Positions 30,273-42,599 are shown, numbered from the stretch's first letter. The stretch is DNA of 64,000 bases from Aegilops tauschii subsp. strangulata (GCF_002575655.3 NC_053040.3:157419148-157483147); one strand, 5' to 3'. Numbers and translations are program-made. The notes: generated by a model not told the origin, from the sequence alone.

Positions 30273-31976
30273 CTGTTCAGAATCTGAGATTCATGAAAAC
30301 ATAAAAAGTAGTCAGATTATCTATGGAATGCATTGCGGATTCAACTCGGAGAGTGTCTCCCTATAAACTCCTGCATATGCAAAGTTCACCTCCCCAACTG
30401 TGCTGACCGGACCACACACAGAAATACAAACCCCTTATGTCTCTATGACAGGCAGGCACACATTTCAAAACTGAAGTAGGAACATTAGAATCATATGAAA
30501 TTCGTATTTGAACAAATAAACTAAGCAATTATGAGTGGCGTAATGTTTAGCTTCAAGGGTGGAGTGTTGGTAGTGCGACACAAAGCAAGTAGGCAGATTG
30601 TATTCCATGTAAAAGATCGAAACCTATGTAAAAGCTGGAAATGACACTTTCTTTCTATACAATGCAGTGTTCATTACCCACACATGATGGAAGAGATCAC
30701 ATAGAGAAATACTATTCACTCATGTCTACGGTTCCAGTATTTAGAAACAGGGTGGTCCACCCTAAAAGAATATTCACAACAAATATGACAAGGCAAGCAT
30801 AGATGTAGTGAATCAATCATTTACTTGTGAGCTTACTAGGACAAGTATGCAGAATTGTAACTGCAGTAACAGACCGTCCAAAATCTGAATGAAGAAGTTT
30901 GTCTAGCACTTATTGTTTGCAACTAATCGACGTCAATAATTGGATATTATATCGAATGAGTAAGACAGACAAGTAAAATTGTCAACAAACCTGGCTTGCA
31001 GTAGTAATCTGGGTCAATGTCACTACGACCAACAATCCAAAATGACTAGTTTCTGTTCCGAGGGCCGGAATTTTGAAAACCCTGTGAACTTTAGAGGTAC
31101 TAAAGATTACCGAAATACATCTGAACCATTAAGTGTAGGTAGCACTGAGCACACAACAAACCCTAATGACAGTCCTGCCTAATGAGTAATGAATCAATTA
31201 GAAAATGGGTGATGAGGAGTGGCTGCTGAGTGTTGAGGACGTATCTCTTGATAAATCGGGTTGGCTTGGTGGGTGCTGCACGCCTGAGCCCTGAACAGAC
31301 TGGGAAGGTAGGCACGGCGGCGCGCCCGGGCAGCGGTGACGCTATTGGGCGAGCGGCTCCTGGCCTCCTGTTAGTCCGGCGTCTCCTCCTAGAGTCATGT
31401 CGTCCGGGGACGGCAAGTCGCCGGCGAGGCAGGCGGCTGGGGGCGAGTAGAGATCGGAAGCGCGCAACAGAACAGAGGGGAATCGGGGCCTGGGACGACC
31501 CAAAATCCCAGGGTGGGCCGGCCCACCGTGGGCACCCTGTAGAGATACACACCCGAGCGGCGAACATGCATTTTTGAAACTAATTTAGGAACATTTAGCT
31601 GACCAATTAAACAACTCTGTTTTAATAATATCAGATTCGTATTTGAACAACTAAGCTTGTTTAGCTTGATGGGTGGAGCAGTGTTATTATGACATGAAGC
31701 ACGTATTCTGATCGTATAGTGATCATAAAAGGGGGAAACTCTAAGCATTTTTTTTAGCAAAAGAGGGTTTCCCCTCTGATTTCTATTAAAGAAACCACCA
31801 CGGAACCAACATGATCAATTAAACCCTAAGCATGATCAATTAAACCGTATTATGGCTGTGCCATGGCAGATTTGAAGCTGCAAACCGGAGAAATGATATT
31901 TAGCATCCATTGTTTGCTCTGAACTAAGAACTAAATTCTAAGAGCTGAAAAGAAAGTAGAGTAACCAAGTTAAGAT
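30273..31976. other. Presumed intron and leader of the e2 TNP1-like gene
   Basis: AT-rich to 31190. 31190-31570 is GC-rich with open frames on both strands that show no family features. 31748-31800 holds 'gaggg tttcccctctgat'-type sequence also seen near 3790. No gene is supported. Confidence 0.35.
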
Positions 31977-32282
31977 CTATTTTCTGGTTGAGATCAAAAA
32001 GTTGAGGAGATATGAAGTACCACCTCTCTTGCTGCGCCGTGTAAGCATCGGGGGTGCGATGGCTGTCGGTGGCGTTGAAGCAGATCTGCGACGGTGGACG
32101 GGTGCATCGGGGGATAAGTCCCGTTGCGGTGGAAGAGAAGGTCGTGTGTGCGGCCTCGGCAAAGAGGATGGCGGCGCTGATGAAGCGAGAGGACGCGATG
32201 CAAGGCTATTGGTCCGTCGCCGTGGATGAGAAACGTCCATCTCTAGAAGTGGACAACGCGGTCTTGGTAGGCGCTCCGGCAT
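31977..32282 (-). CDS. Conserved leader ORF of the e2 TNP1-like gene
   Basis: 101 codons on the minus strand starting MPERLPRPRCPLLEMD and ending NFLISTRK. It is the inverted counterpart of 6803-7120, with the same start and stop context. Arg/Pro/Ser-rich. Whether it is translated on its own, spliced as a first exon or merely a conserved leader cannot be settled from sequence. Confidence 0.35.
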   Translation of the reverse strand: MPERLPRPRCPLLEMDVSHPRRRTNSLASRPLASSAPPSSLPRPHTRPSLPPQRDLSPDAPVHRRRSASTPPTAIAPPMLTRRSKRGGTSYLLNFLISTRK

Positions 32283-33716
32283 GGTGGAGGACGGTGGCGA
32301 TGGATGTGGTGGAGGACGGCGGCGATGGATGGGGTGGCGGACGGAGGCTGGTGTGGGGATGGGGTGTTCTAGCGCGGATGGTGTATGAATGGGAAAATGG
32401 AGGGAGAGGTACGGGGAACCATGTTTTTGGGACGCGCCAGTCTGAAATATGGGAAAGTTATGAACTTAGCCCCCATTTAAAATTTGGGTGTCTCGTCGGT
32501 TGGGGATAGGACGGTAATCTCGCATCTCGCCAATATTTGCCCAGAGCGATTTCGGGCGAGGAGAGGGTGGTTGGCGCCCATGGTTGGCGCCCACAGTGTA
32601 TGAACGGGGCTGACAGGTAGGGCGGTTGTGTCACGTCTGAGTGAAGTTACAAACCTGCCCCTATTGAAAATATTTGCCTACATCGATTTCGGCCGAGTCG
32701 AGTTTGTTTTGCCGCCCACCGTGTATGAATGGGGAATGGAGGGAGAAACAGAGGTCTTTCGGGCGAGGTTGAATCAAATGAGTTTTGCCGCCCATGTTTG
32801 ACGCCCACCGTGTCGGAATGGGCTCAGAGGCGGTCGTGTCACGTCTAATTGAAGTTACTAACCTACCCCTATTTAGAGCAGTGGAAATCGGGCCGATGGA
32901 TTGTCCATGTAATGGGTAGACAGTAATTTCCATCTCCCAAACACTTGGCTTCGGGCAGCCGACGTGGGAGTGGACATTTTGCTGCTTCTTTCGAATTTTG
33001 GGACAATAAGCATCCACGTTTACCCTGGCAACTAAATTCGAATCCGTTTTGTATTCCTATATGAATCTTTATAAGTCATTCTATGTGTTTTTATATATCT
33101 TCAAAAGGACGACAAAGATGTATTCCACTGTCATATATGAATATGGTTTACAAATGCCGATACTCAAATTCAGAAACTAGAATCCAGTTTAAGGTGAATT
33201 CGAATATTTGGAACACTTCATGTCCAACTCAAATGTTACACGCAGCATAATGTGTACTCCCATTTAGATATGTACACAAGCGATGTATCAAGATTCAAAT
33301 ACCGAGTGAATCAACCAAGAATGTACAGAACTAACAGACATATAAACACTTATAGAGTATATGGATCAATAATATCAACTAACATACATAAGCCAGGCCG
33401 CTGTACTTTTTTTGGCTACAACAGCATCCTTTTTTTAGCCAGCATCTTCGCCCTTTCCGATGCGTGCCACTTATGGTCCATCTATACTACTACTATTGCT
33501 GAATGCACATACAGCCCGATTGGCATATTTGTAGGTCTGGCACAGCAATCCAAATGAAATGTCTCCGAGTCTTATCAATTAATACAGACTTGTGCTCAAA
33601 TAAAATTACAAACCAAAAAACAAAAAAAACAATTATTACATGATCTCTAAAACAAATGGTTTGATTGATTACATGAACAGACAACACAAAGGTTATTCAA
33701 CTATGGAAAGAACATT
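32283..33716. other. Upstream region of the e2 TNP1-like gene
   Basis: 32400-33020 repeats, inverted, the e1 promoter phrases including 'gcccaccgtgtatgaat' at about 32715 and variants near 32572-32607 and 32789-32825. 33020-33716 is AT-rich without a supported gene. Confidence 0.4.
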
Positions 33717-34046
33717 TCACCTATGATTTACCAAGTAGGAATTTAATTTCCTTTTTTCCTTCAGGACCTTAACAATCTGGTCAGTCTCAGCTTGCTTCGT
33801 TTTGAAATCCACCAAATATGTAATGGTTGTCTTGAGTACTGCTTGTGATTGTGATGTTTGCTTCCTCAACATGTCAACTTCATCTCTAAGTGCAGAAGCA
33901 GAATCTCTTTCTACCACTAGTTTAGCCTCTAGAGCATCAGCAGTTGGCAATTCATAATGCACGATTGGGCCGGTGCCACTGTTGTGGGATGATGCAACGT
34001 CCATGGGGACCTCGCTCTTTGATCTTGGGCTAACCTGTTTTGCCAT
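33717..34046 (-). CDS. Coiled-coil protein or last exon, unrecognised
   Basis: From ATG at 34046 the frame gives about 109 aa: MAKQVSPRSKSE, a short hydrophilic stretch, then a long charged helix (LEAKLVVERDSASALRDEVD and on) to NHR at 33717. 'aaaacag' just before GTTAGCCC (34034) is also a good splice acceptor, so this may be the last exon of a larger gene. The helix is similar in style to the C-terminal exon at 27287-27688 (paired VERDSA / AERHSA, heptad spacing), suggesting a paralogous TNP1-like tail. Upstream exons were not found. Confidence 0.4.
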   Translation of the reverse strand: MAKQVSPRSKSEVPMDVASSHNSGTGPIVHYELPTADALEAKLVVERDSASALRDEVDMLRKQTSQSQAVLKTTITYLVDFKTKQAETDQIVKVLKEKRKLNSYLVNHR

Positions 34047-34085
34047 TAAAGTTCCAATTGGATTCAGGAAAGTTGAAGTTAGCAA

Positions 34086-35265
34086 AACATCTCAACTGGG
34101 AGTTATAACAGCAAACCAGTTAAACAAAACAAGGAATTAAAGAGTTTCAATTGGATGCTGAAAAGTAGTTATTAACATCATTGTAACCCGTTGTTGCAGC
34201 AGCAAAGCAGTTAAACAAACAAGTAGATATTTAAGTTAAGGCAAACAGGTAATTCTTAATAGTAAGTATCAAACACATAGATAGGTGCAGTCTACAATAT
34301 GATTAACAGGCTGTGCCATTATGTAATCAGTAGCAAACTAAATTAAGCCAAGCAACGTAATTGAAATTTTTTGCAATAAGTGGCTAACTAAAATTCCGAG
34401 AAGCAGGTAACTGAACTTATGCTAGTTCTTTGTACAGGCACACTGCAACTTCTTTTTTGCTTACAAGGTTGTACAAAGGAGTCCAAGGCATCAATTGCTT
34501 GGATACGCAGTCCCAATACTTCTTTCTTCCCACACTGCATGGGTAAGTCGAATGGTTAATCTGGTAAGATGGTGCGTCCTTGATATGTTATATGAGGACG
34601 TGTAGTCAAACTAATTGTAGCCAAACACATCACACTGGCTTTTACTGTATATTTCATGCGATTACTTTTGGCATATCAAGATCTAAGCGATCTACAATAG
34701 GATGAAAAGACTGGCATCCTTCACATTATTGGCGAACTCAGTTCATAGAAACAAGCAATTCAACCATTCTGTGGGTAAATCAAAAGCGCCACTGGAATAT
34801 TTTTCACTATCCAATCATACACGCAAAAAGGGGCGACGCCACCATAGGGGCTGGTATGGGCGGCCGCCTCAGGTGGCTGGAAAGTGTGCACCTAGTTTGA
34901 GTCATCCAGGTTGGCCCACGCTAGTTTTGTTCGTCCCAACGCACGAGCAGGCAATGTAAAAAATGAAGAAAAATGTTTCAATTTGGATGGGCCAATAACA
35001 TAAGTGCAAGGCAGGCCCTATAGCAGGCTCGCGGCCCAAACGAGCGCCTCCCATATTGATCGACAGCAGGAAAAATCCCAATTCATTCGCTCCAGCCTCC
35101 AGTCTGGTTCGCTCCTAACCTAGCCGCCGCTGGACAGACCGACACAGCACTTCCTCGCGCCCTCATTGGAGGCGGTCGCCGATCTTCAAGCGAACGGAAG
35201 GACAAGAAGATGAAGATCCAAACCTGGGTGTAGCCTGCGTGGGAGGCAGCGGCGGCAGCACGGGC
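34086..35265. other. No gene recognised
   Basis: AT-rich. The 34410-34560 segment ('tgctagttctttgtacaggc' … 'cttggatacgcag' … 'gaatggttaatc') is a diverged direct copy of 36240-36390. No supported ORF. Confidence 0.35.
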
Positions 35266-35569
35266 ATGGCATCGAGCTTGCGCAAACGGACAGTCGCAGC
35301 TTGCAAGAGTAGCATGCGCAACGAGCAGGTACATCACATCCCTGATTATATCTAATTCAACTCTTCAAGTTCTGGCCAATAGTTAAACCTGACGATGTTG
35401 TAAAACTGCTTGTATGTAGGGAATCTATGAGAAAATGAAACCAATTTCTACTTATTTTATAACTCCCCCAATCAATACTGAACTGACTGAATCTGATGTA
35501 TCTAATCAAGTTTCCGGTGCAAACATACAAGCTCATGTTGTTCTTGAGCCTGAAGTGTCTAATGAATAG
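35266..35569 (+). pseudogene. Small two-exon gene remnant
   Basis: Exon 1 35266-35328 starts ATGGCATCG and ends CAG|gtacat. Exon 2 starts 35420 after tgtatgtag and reads GIYEKMKPISTYFITPP then an acidic Val/Asn/Glu-rich stretch to TAG at 35567. The frame continues after the stop with a repeat-like EGFDANILHAPGDEHIVSNE until 35670, so the stop looks acquired. It may be the N-terminal end of a transposase-derived (TTF/hAT-type) protein, but I am not sure. Confidence 0.28.
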
Positions 35570-35669
35570 ACTGCTAATGAAGGATTTGATGCAAACATTT
35601 TACATGCTCCTGGTGATGAACATATAGTGTCTAATGAGGGATCTAATGCAAGAATTTTGCAAGCTCATT

Positions 35670-37277
35670 GAAGGATTTAGTGTCTAATGATGATCTACTA
35701 TGTTGAGAGAGACAGAGATTTGCAGGCATTGATGACAAGCAAATTATAGTGCATTTTCATAGCTTGAGGAAACGTCGAGGCCATCTACCAGAAAGTCCTC
35801 GTATCATGACAACATAGCATAAATACTTTTCTAATCTGTTGTTTGAAACTATTGGCATACTTGTGCAGGATAGATATATTGATATGCAGTTTGCGCACTG
35901 GTTATACGTGCAATTACACTTCGATATTTTCAGCCAGAGAACGAATAATTCAAGCAGGTACAGACCATGTTTGTAGTCCTTGTACACCATGTTGCATTTT
36001 GTGTTTTTTGGTGCTTGCATCATTTAGTGTTTATAATCTGAACTACTTTGGATCATTAGCTGGTTTTCAAAGTGCATGTAGCTTCACATTTCTCAAGTTA
36101 TGTTGATTTCCGGAGTGCAAGTGCCTTCGTATTTTTTAAGTTAAATGTTCTCCCCTGGTAACTTGAATTCGTGGATTAGCCACTGCACACAAATCATACA
36201 CGAATGCCAGTACGAATTAAATGAAATGCAGGGACTTACGCTAGCTCATTGTACAGGCTCACTGCACCTCTGCTTGCGCTTGGGATGTTCCATGTACAAG
36301 TCCATGTTACCACTTGCTTGGATGTGCAGGCCTTGTGCTCCTTGCATCCCCCTCTGCATTTTTGACACGGCGAATGGTTGATCAAATAAGAGGAATCGAC
36401 CTTGATGTTGTACCAGAGGACAGATACTTACAAGGTTATATGGGTGTGCAGGATGTGTACCAGATCCCGTAGCGCCGTCATGCTTCGCTAAAAAATGGAT
36501 TTGCTTGTTTCAGATGATATCTCCAGAAGAAATAAGAGTTAAAGTCAGAGTTGCATAGGCGTGTAAGCTAAGAGAGCAGTGAAAGGATATCCAAACATTG
36601 TCGGAACAGTGCACAAGGGAGTGATGTGTGGATACCTAGTTCGGGCCGGCGTTTGGGCATGCTCGCCTAGCTAGAGTGCGGGTCACTTCAGAGCCGTTGA
36701 GGGTGATGTGCTGGTGTTGGCTGGCCGCGCACGGATGCAGATCTTGAGTGGCAGCGGAGCACTACGATGCGGTGGACGAGACCGTTGGTGAAGCCCCAAC
36801 GGCCTCGGGGGGCGGAGGTGCGACGATGTGCTCGGTGAAGTAGCTCGGTGAGCTGGGAGACGGTGTCGGTGAAGCGCACCTGATGCGGTGGAACTCGGTG
36901 TCTGTGAGGCACGTCGGTTGCGGCGGCCGACGTTGTCGGTGGACCACCCGGTGCGGTGGACGAGGGTGTAGATGAGGTAGCTCCGGTGCGGTGGTGAAGC
37001 GCGACCGTCGTCGTCGTCCGGCACAGAGGTGGGGAACGGTGGGGAAAGAGACGAGACGAGGGGCGATTCGAGGGTTGGCGGCGAATTAGGGATTTGAGCA
37101 ATCTGGGCGCGGAAGGGGACGGTGGAGAAGAGAGATTTTGCAGGGATGGAATTGGGGCCGCCAGATATTTCAATCCGAAACATGGAAGCGCGAACTTATA
37201 TTGTCGTCGTCCTTTTGGGGGGGGTGGCTGGGTGCTACGCGTCCGTCCGACACACGCGACCACCCCGACAGGACTAT
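35670..37277. other. No gene supported; GC-rich minus-strand leader-like segment at 36680-37180
   Basis: 35670-36640 is AT-rich, with the duplicate of the 34410 segment at 36240-36390. 36680-37190 is GC-rich. It has open minus-strand frames full of Arg/Pro/Ser that resemble the TNP1-like leader regions in composition. No ATG-started frame has family features. Confidence 0.35.
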
Positions 37278-37386
37278 GCTTCGGTGCCTTAAGGCACCTG
37301 CCTTTGTGTCCATGACATGTGGGCCCAACAGGTGGCTGGCCCACATGTCAGTGACCCAAAGGCAGTTGCCTTTAAGGCACCGAAGC
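37278..37386. repeat. 109-bp near-perfect inverted repeat (hairpin)
   Basis: Left arm from GCTTCGGTGCCTTAAGGCAC pairs with the right arm ending GTGCC…ACCGAAGC ('aaggcaccgaagc'). Arms are about 50 bp with only a few mismatches and a short loop around 37332. Could be a small MITE or give a hairpin RNA if transcribed. Confidence 0.7.
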
Positions 37387-37530
37387 AGCGTCCACCCCGA
37401 CATGACCCTGGTCTGCCTGGTGCGCCTACATTTGAGAATGCAAACGAATCTTCTTTCATTTGCAAACGAATCTGTATGTATTACCATGCCCGTGTTTTCC
37501 TTGCAATAATTAGTTATTCGAAACGAGATA

Positions 37531-37634
37531 CTCCATCCGTTCACTTTTGTAAGTCGTTTCAGACAACTTAAAATGAATTGTTTTGCACATTGTCTGAAAT
37601 GTCTTTAAGGTCTTATAAAAGTGAACAGAGGGAG
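37531..37634. mobile_element. Stowaway MITE, 104 bp
   Basis: TA-flanked. Ends CTCCATCCGTTCACTTTTGT and ATAAAAGTGAACAGAGGGAG are inverted repeats. Internal 'catttcagacaa'-type inverted segment. Confidence 0.85.
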
Positions 37635-38089
37635 TACTATAAATTAATTAATGAGGAGTTATTTGAAAAAAAATCGAAACGGTACCCACGCTAACGTGGA
37701 TTAGAGTGTGTGTCACATAATTAGTTATTTGAATTAGAGTGTGTGTCACGTAGCGATCTCCAATTCTAACGTGGATTTCGCATTTCACTGTATCCACGCT
37801 ACTTTTTTAATACAAATTCATATGTATATGATGAACACCATGGCAGTGAGAAAACTTTTGGATGGATTCAAACATATGACCTACAAAATAGCACAACAAA
37901 CTGAGTCAATGTCAACTTTTCGAAACTTAGTATGGCACGAATTCGAAATAATTACCCGTATGCCTGGTCCTCGGTTCAAATCTTACAATGTACACCGAAT
38001 TGAAATATCGATATTAAGTCTTGTACTATGTACATTCAAATGTTGTTTTTAACCCCCCCCCCCCCGCACAAACGCTACATACTTCCTGT
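37635..38089. other. AT-rich spacer
   Basis: No gene seen. It ends in a C13-14 run at about 38050-38064. Confidence 0.35.
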
Positions 38090-39010
38090 ATCGGTCAATC
38101 TTCCTCTCCTAACCACCTTAGGAAGCTATCGATTTCCAACACACGTTCATTCTTTCTCTCCATGTTTCCATCTCTAAGTCTCTCAACTACACAACCCCTT
38201 TTTCCACTCTGTTACCAAATGTATTTACCTCACACACCCGCCATTGCACCCCATGCCGAGCTCTCTCTCCCCCCCCCCTCCCTCTCACCATCTCGCGCTA
38301 AATACATGCATTGCCTATCTAGCCCCCCCCCAACCTCTCGTGCGCACGCACGCACGTTGTATATCTAGGTCACTCCCTCGAGACTGTCTCACTCTTTCTT
38401 CCGCACGGCGGGCCACACTCGCTCAATCTCGCTCTCTTTATCTGAGTCTCGTTTAACCTCGTTTTCTTTCACACACAAATGATATATCTCCCTGTTCGGG
38501 CCTCGATCGACACACTCTATACTCTCTCACGCAGATTGTCTATCTAGGTCAGTCCATCCAAGCCGCCGCCACTCTTTCGACCTCATGGTGGGCCACGCTC
38601 ACTCAATCTCTCTCTCTCTCTCTGTATGTCTCGATTGACCTCGCTCTTTCTCGGACAAAAACGATATATCACCATGTTTGAGCCCAATTCGACCTATTCA
38701 CATTGTATACTCTCTCACGCACATCGTCTATCTAGGTCACTCTTTCCAACCCGTCTCACTCTTTCGATCGCACGGCGACCCTATGTGATCGGTTGACCTT
38801 GCGTCCTCCCACGCACAAAATATATCTACACGTCTGTGACTGGATCATCTCTCAAGCTCTATCTTACAGCCCTCACCCTTGCCAAAAAGCTCAATCGGAC
38901 AATATCTCTCCAGAGCATATATATTTGTTCAATGAATGTCGGACCACACTCACTTTGTCTCTCTATCTATATGTCTCTCGATTGACCTCACTTTCTCACA
39001 CCATATCTTC
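38090..39010. repeat. CT-rich low-complexity tract
   Basis: TCTCTC and CACACA strings; a phrase 'cacgcacat(c/t)gtctatctaggtcac' recurs at roughly 200-bp spacing (38360, 38530, 38720). Inverted counterpart of the GA-rich tract at 5042-5870 in e1. Open frames are compositional. Confidence 0.7.
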
Positions 39011-40337
39011 CACGCGCTAAAGCTACTACCTCTCCATCCCTCGCAAAGCCGGAGCTATTTACATTGCGAGGGGCACTCCAACCTTGGATTAATTTGTGTA
39101 GGCATTTATTCCGGTCGGTTTAGATTATATTTTCGTAGCATTCGGCCCACAACTACTCCAAACGGACATGGATCCTCTGACGTGGCTATCACTGCCTTGC
39201 CATGCCTTTCCTTCGCTGACAGGTGGGACCCACGCTTATGGGTCCCACATGTCAGTGACAGAATGGTAGGATTGTTCGCGTCAGGGGATCCTTATCCACT
39301 CCAAACACCGTTGCAACCCACGCAACTCCCCTAGTTGATTTCCCTCTGGCTCGGTCTTCGCTCTCTCGCACGTCCTTTCTCGCCTTCAACGTCGCACCAT
39401 GGTATTATTGAAAAAACTATGTTGTTCTCTTTAATTATTATAAATAAGCTACAAAACTACACACCGATAGTCCACTTGGAATGGAACAAATTTCGACCCA
39501 CAAATTAAAGTGCTACAAACTACACACCGAGGGGCCCACATGTCATGAAACAAATTTGGACCCATATACAAATTAAAAATAAAGGACGAGGATCGAACAT
39601 GCGACCGGGCCTTCAAGCTGCACGTCAATAGGCAACATACGTAGAATAGCAATGTTTGTTGTACCCCCTTTATTCACATAATGTTTTTATATTACCACAG
39701 CCTAATTAATGGATAACATGTAATATTATTTTTAGTACTATTCGCCTTCACTTACTGGTGGGTTCCATGTGTGCTCTCTCTCTCTCCTCCCCTTCTGCGT
39801 TTAGACGCACGGGCAAACAGGAAGAACTCGCGGGCGATGTTGCCGTTGACCATATCTGGACGCGTTCACAAGTCACGGCAGCAGTTTCACGTACTAACAG
39901 CACTAGTCAGTGTGTACATGCAATGCACGTTAATTTGGAAGTATATTAAGTGCATGCGGATATTAACTACTAGGATATTATTTGCGTGTTGTCATGTGAT
40001 TAGCACTATTTTTGGCATGAAATTAACTGCACGCTAAACGTGTTGAGCGCTCGACATTGAAGCAGTCTAGGTCATTGGATGACAAGGAATACATGTGGCT
40101 TGATGACGTTTTATATTTAATTTGATACGGCTCTAGCAGAACATTCAATCGATCAAATCATACATTTCGTTCAGTCTGACTCCGACTTTAAATTATACGA
40201 CGATCGATATAAAATAAACGGAAATGATAAACATTCGGATTTTAAGCATGGCAATCCGAACGTTTTTCATGGCAAATTTACATTACGCGGCGGCGGCGGG
40301 GGCGTCTCGCGGTGGGAAGCGGCTCCTCTGCCGTGCT
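39011..40337. other. No gene recognised
   Basis: 39216-39258 is a small inverted repeat (GCTGACAGGTGGGACCCA and its complement). Phrases like 'acaaatttggaccca' at 39460-39560 recur at 43900-43930. Otherwise I see nothing. Confidence 0.35.
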
Positions 40338-40979
40338 CTATGTGTCGTCGGGACACTGACCGACGGCGACGGCGGCGTCTTGCGCCGTTGTTGGCGTACT
40401 CCTGGACGTTGGCCTAGCTTCAAGGAAGGCCAAAATGTTCTGGACTTCGGAGCGAGTCAACTGGCGGGAGGAGGCGACTGGCGTTGGTGCAAGGAAGCGG
40501 TCGACGGCGGCCATCCATGCCGCTGAGGGGGGCACTGGCACCCGCGCGGGGACAGGCGCTGTCAACGGCGCGGCGGAGACATTCGTGTGCACGGGCACCG
40601 GCACGGGCGCGCACGTCAGTGCACGCGCAAGCGCATGCGCTGGCAGGTGCACGGGCACCAGCACGGGCGTGCGCGTCAGTGCATGCGCAGGCGCATGCGC
40701 TGGCAGGTGCACGGGCGCGTGAAAGTCGGCGGGGACCTCGTGGAACCCCGTGGGATCAAGCTCGGCGACAATATGCGGCTCCCAACCCATCAATGCCACG
40801 GGGATGGGTGCTGGCGCAGTCAGGGCGACGGGAGCCGGAACGGGAGCGGGGACAGGCGCGGCGTCTTCCCGCAAGGCCAGTTCAAGCTCGTCCCAAAGCG
40901 CCTTATGTTCTTGAGACTCCGGCTGGGTGTCTTCCTCAAGAAACTGGAACACTAAGGGCAGACCATCGTGATGCGGCAT
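40338..40979 (-). CDS. 213-aa Pro/Ala/Val-rich protein, unrecognised
   Basis: Minus-strand ORF from ATG at 40979 to TAG at 40338. The N-terminus is a normal-looking soluble segment (MPHHDGLPLVFQFLEEDTQP, then an ALWDELELALRED helix). The middle is a low-complexity Pro/Ala/Val/His region, partly built from a 60-bp tandem duplication near 40600-40720 (PVHLPAHA… twice). The C-terminus has LTRSEVQNILAFLEARP. No domain is recognised. Not conserved in the visible part of e1. The intact frame through the duplication suggests recent coding use, but the composition allows a chance GC-rich ORF. Confidence 0.4.
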   Translation of the reverse strand: MPHHDGLPLVFQFLEEDTQPESQEHKALWDELELALREDAAPVPAPVPAPVALTAPAPIPVALMGWEPHIVAELDPTGFHEVPADFHAPVHLPAHAPAHALTRTPVLVPVHLPAHALARALTCAPVPVPVHTNVSAAPLTAPVPARVPVPPSAAWMAAVDRFLAPTPVASSRQLTRSEVQNILAFLEARPTSRSTPTTAQDAAVAVGQCPDDT

Positions 40980-41076
40980 GGCGTACGTTTAGGTCAGGCT
41001 AGTTGGAGGTAGACGAGAGGAGAATCAAAGAGGAAGAGAGAGGATTGTAGCGATACCGGGTAGTGCGGGGTTGATT

Positions 41077-41391
41077 TTAAACTGCGGCGCCGACGACATT
41101 GAAAGTGGGAGCAGTTGGGACGACGGTGGGCGGCGGAGCCTGGTCAAAGGGCTCGCCTCCCGGTGAGCCTACACAGCGGTCTGCTCGCACGCCTCCCTGA
41201 CAGCCAGCGCAGCGGTCTGCTCGCACGCCTCCCGTCGACTCACACACTTGCTCGGACGGCACCTGCCGATGAGAAGCGGGGACTCGTGGCGGCACGTAAA
41301 TGCCCACGGTTTCAATAGTGAAAGCGTTCGCCTTAACGTGACAGGTCTTTGTTCCAAAATACCGTGGCTCTTCATTTGTGCAACTTGTCAT
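41077..41391 (-). other. Minus-strand ORF, low support
   Basis: 104 codons from ATG at 41391, Cys/Gly-rich, with a duplicated GGVRADRC(A/V)G block from a 42-bp direct repeat (about 41165-41240). It lies just upstream of the Pro/Ala-rich ORF on the same strand. No family recognised. Confidence 0.22.
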
Positions 41392-42439
41392 AAGCAGCTT
41401 GTCTCAAATTGAAGAAAAAACTTACGAAGTAATATTTGTGCCATATCACGTGACCATGCTTAGTTTCAAGAATTTATGCTCACTTTTGGATTTTCTGAAA
41501 TTTAAGATCCAGGATTCGAAACAATATCATAACCTGCATCATGCAATAAATTTTCAAGCCGTACATCTGTCCTGTTGTATTTCTTAAGAAAGGATTTGGT
41601 CAAACATTTTGCTTAGTTAGACTTCAGACAAGTTATATATGCAGAGTAAAAGGATAATCCCTCCGTACCAGTGCATTGCCTGATATATTAACTCAAGTAC
41701 TAGGCACGAACAAACGGGCTCAATTCTATGCTCATCCTAGTGTAGTAGTAGTAGTACTAGGCAATGCAGTTGACGGGTGACCTTGACGAGCGGCGACCAA
41801 GGGAATTGAACCATGCTCGGCACGGTAGGTAACGTTGTCTAGTTACTAAAGCATCCATCCGTTGTTCATCGGTAGTCATTATGGACCGGGGACATGTGGG
41901 GAATTTCCTAGGGATGGAATTCTGGCCGCCAGATATTTTGACTTGAAACGCTGAGGCTCGACTGGTTGGGGTTGCCTAATGTGCGTACCACGCATGCCAC
42001 CGAAGGACATGAGCCCAGTTTTTTTTAGGATAAACACGAGCCAAGGTCTGGCTGGTACGCCGCTGGGTCCTACCATTCGAGAATACGAAAGGAACCTTTT
42101 AAATTGCCGAACGAATCTATGTGTATTACAATACCCATATTTTCCTTGCAAATACTAATCTCAACGTGGTAATTGATTTATGACAAGTTGTTGAATTAGA
42201 GTGAGTTTGTGATATAGTGATCTCAACGTGGATTTCACATTTCATGGTATCCCTAGTAAGTTTTCCAATGCAAATTCAAATTTAAAAGATGAACAGTATG
42301 GAGGTGAGAAAACTTTGTATGTATCAAGCATATGACCACACACACACACAGACACACACGCACGAACACAACAACAATCCAATAAGTATAGTGCATCTAT
42401 TTTTCCAAACCATGCATGTATGACACGAATTCAAAAATA
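41392..42439. other. No gene recognised
   Basis: AT-rich. 41661-41775 has 'ccctccgtaccagtgcattg' at one side and 'aggcaatgcagttgacgg' at the other, a possible decayed MITE. A (CA)n microsatellite lies at about 42337-42362. Confidence 0.35.
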
Positions 42440-42599
42440 CTCCTTCTATTCCTAAATATTAGTCTTTTAGAGAGTTTAACAAGTGACTACATACGGAGCA
42501 AAATGAGTGAATCTAGACTCTAAAATATGTCTATATACATCTGTATGTGCCAGTCCATTTGAAGCCTCTAAAAAGACTAATATTTAGGAACGAAGGGAG
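42440..42599. mobile_element. Stowaway MITE, 160 bp
   Basis: TA on both sides; ends CTCCTTCTATTCCTAAATA and TATTTAGGAACGAAGGGAG. Same group as 7689-7847. Confidence 0.85.

Noticed and set aside
36683..37344. Two overlapping minus-strand frames of 166 and 218 codons
   Set aside because: GC-rich Arg/Pro/Ser composition without domains, both frames open over the same DNA, and no conserved counterpart; more likely a leader region.
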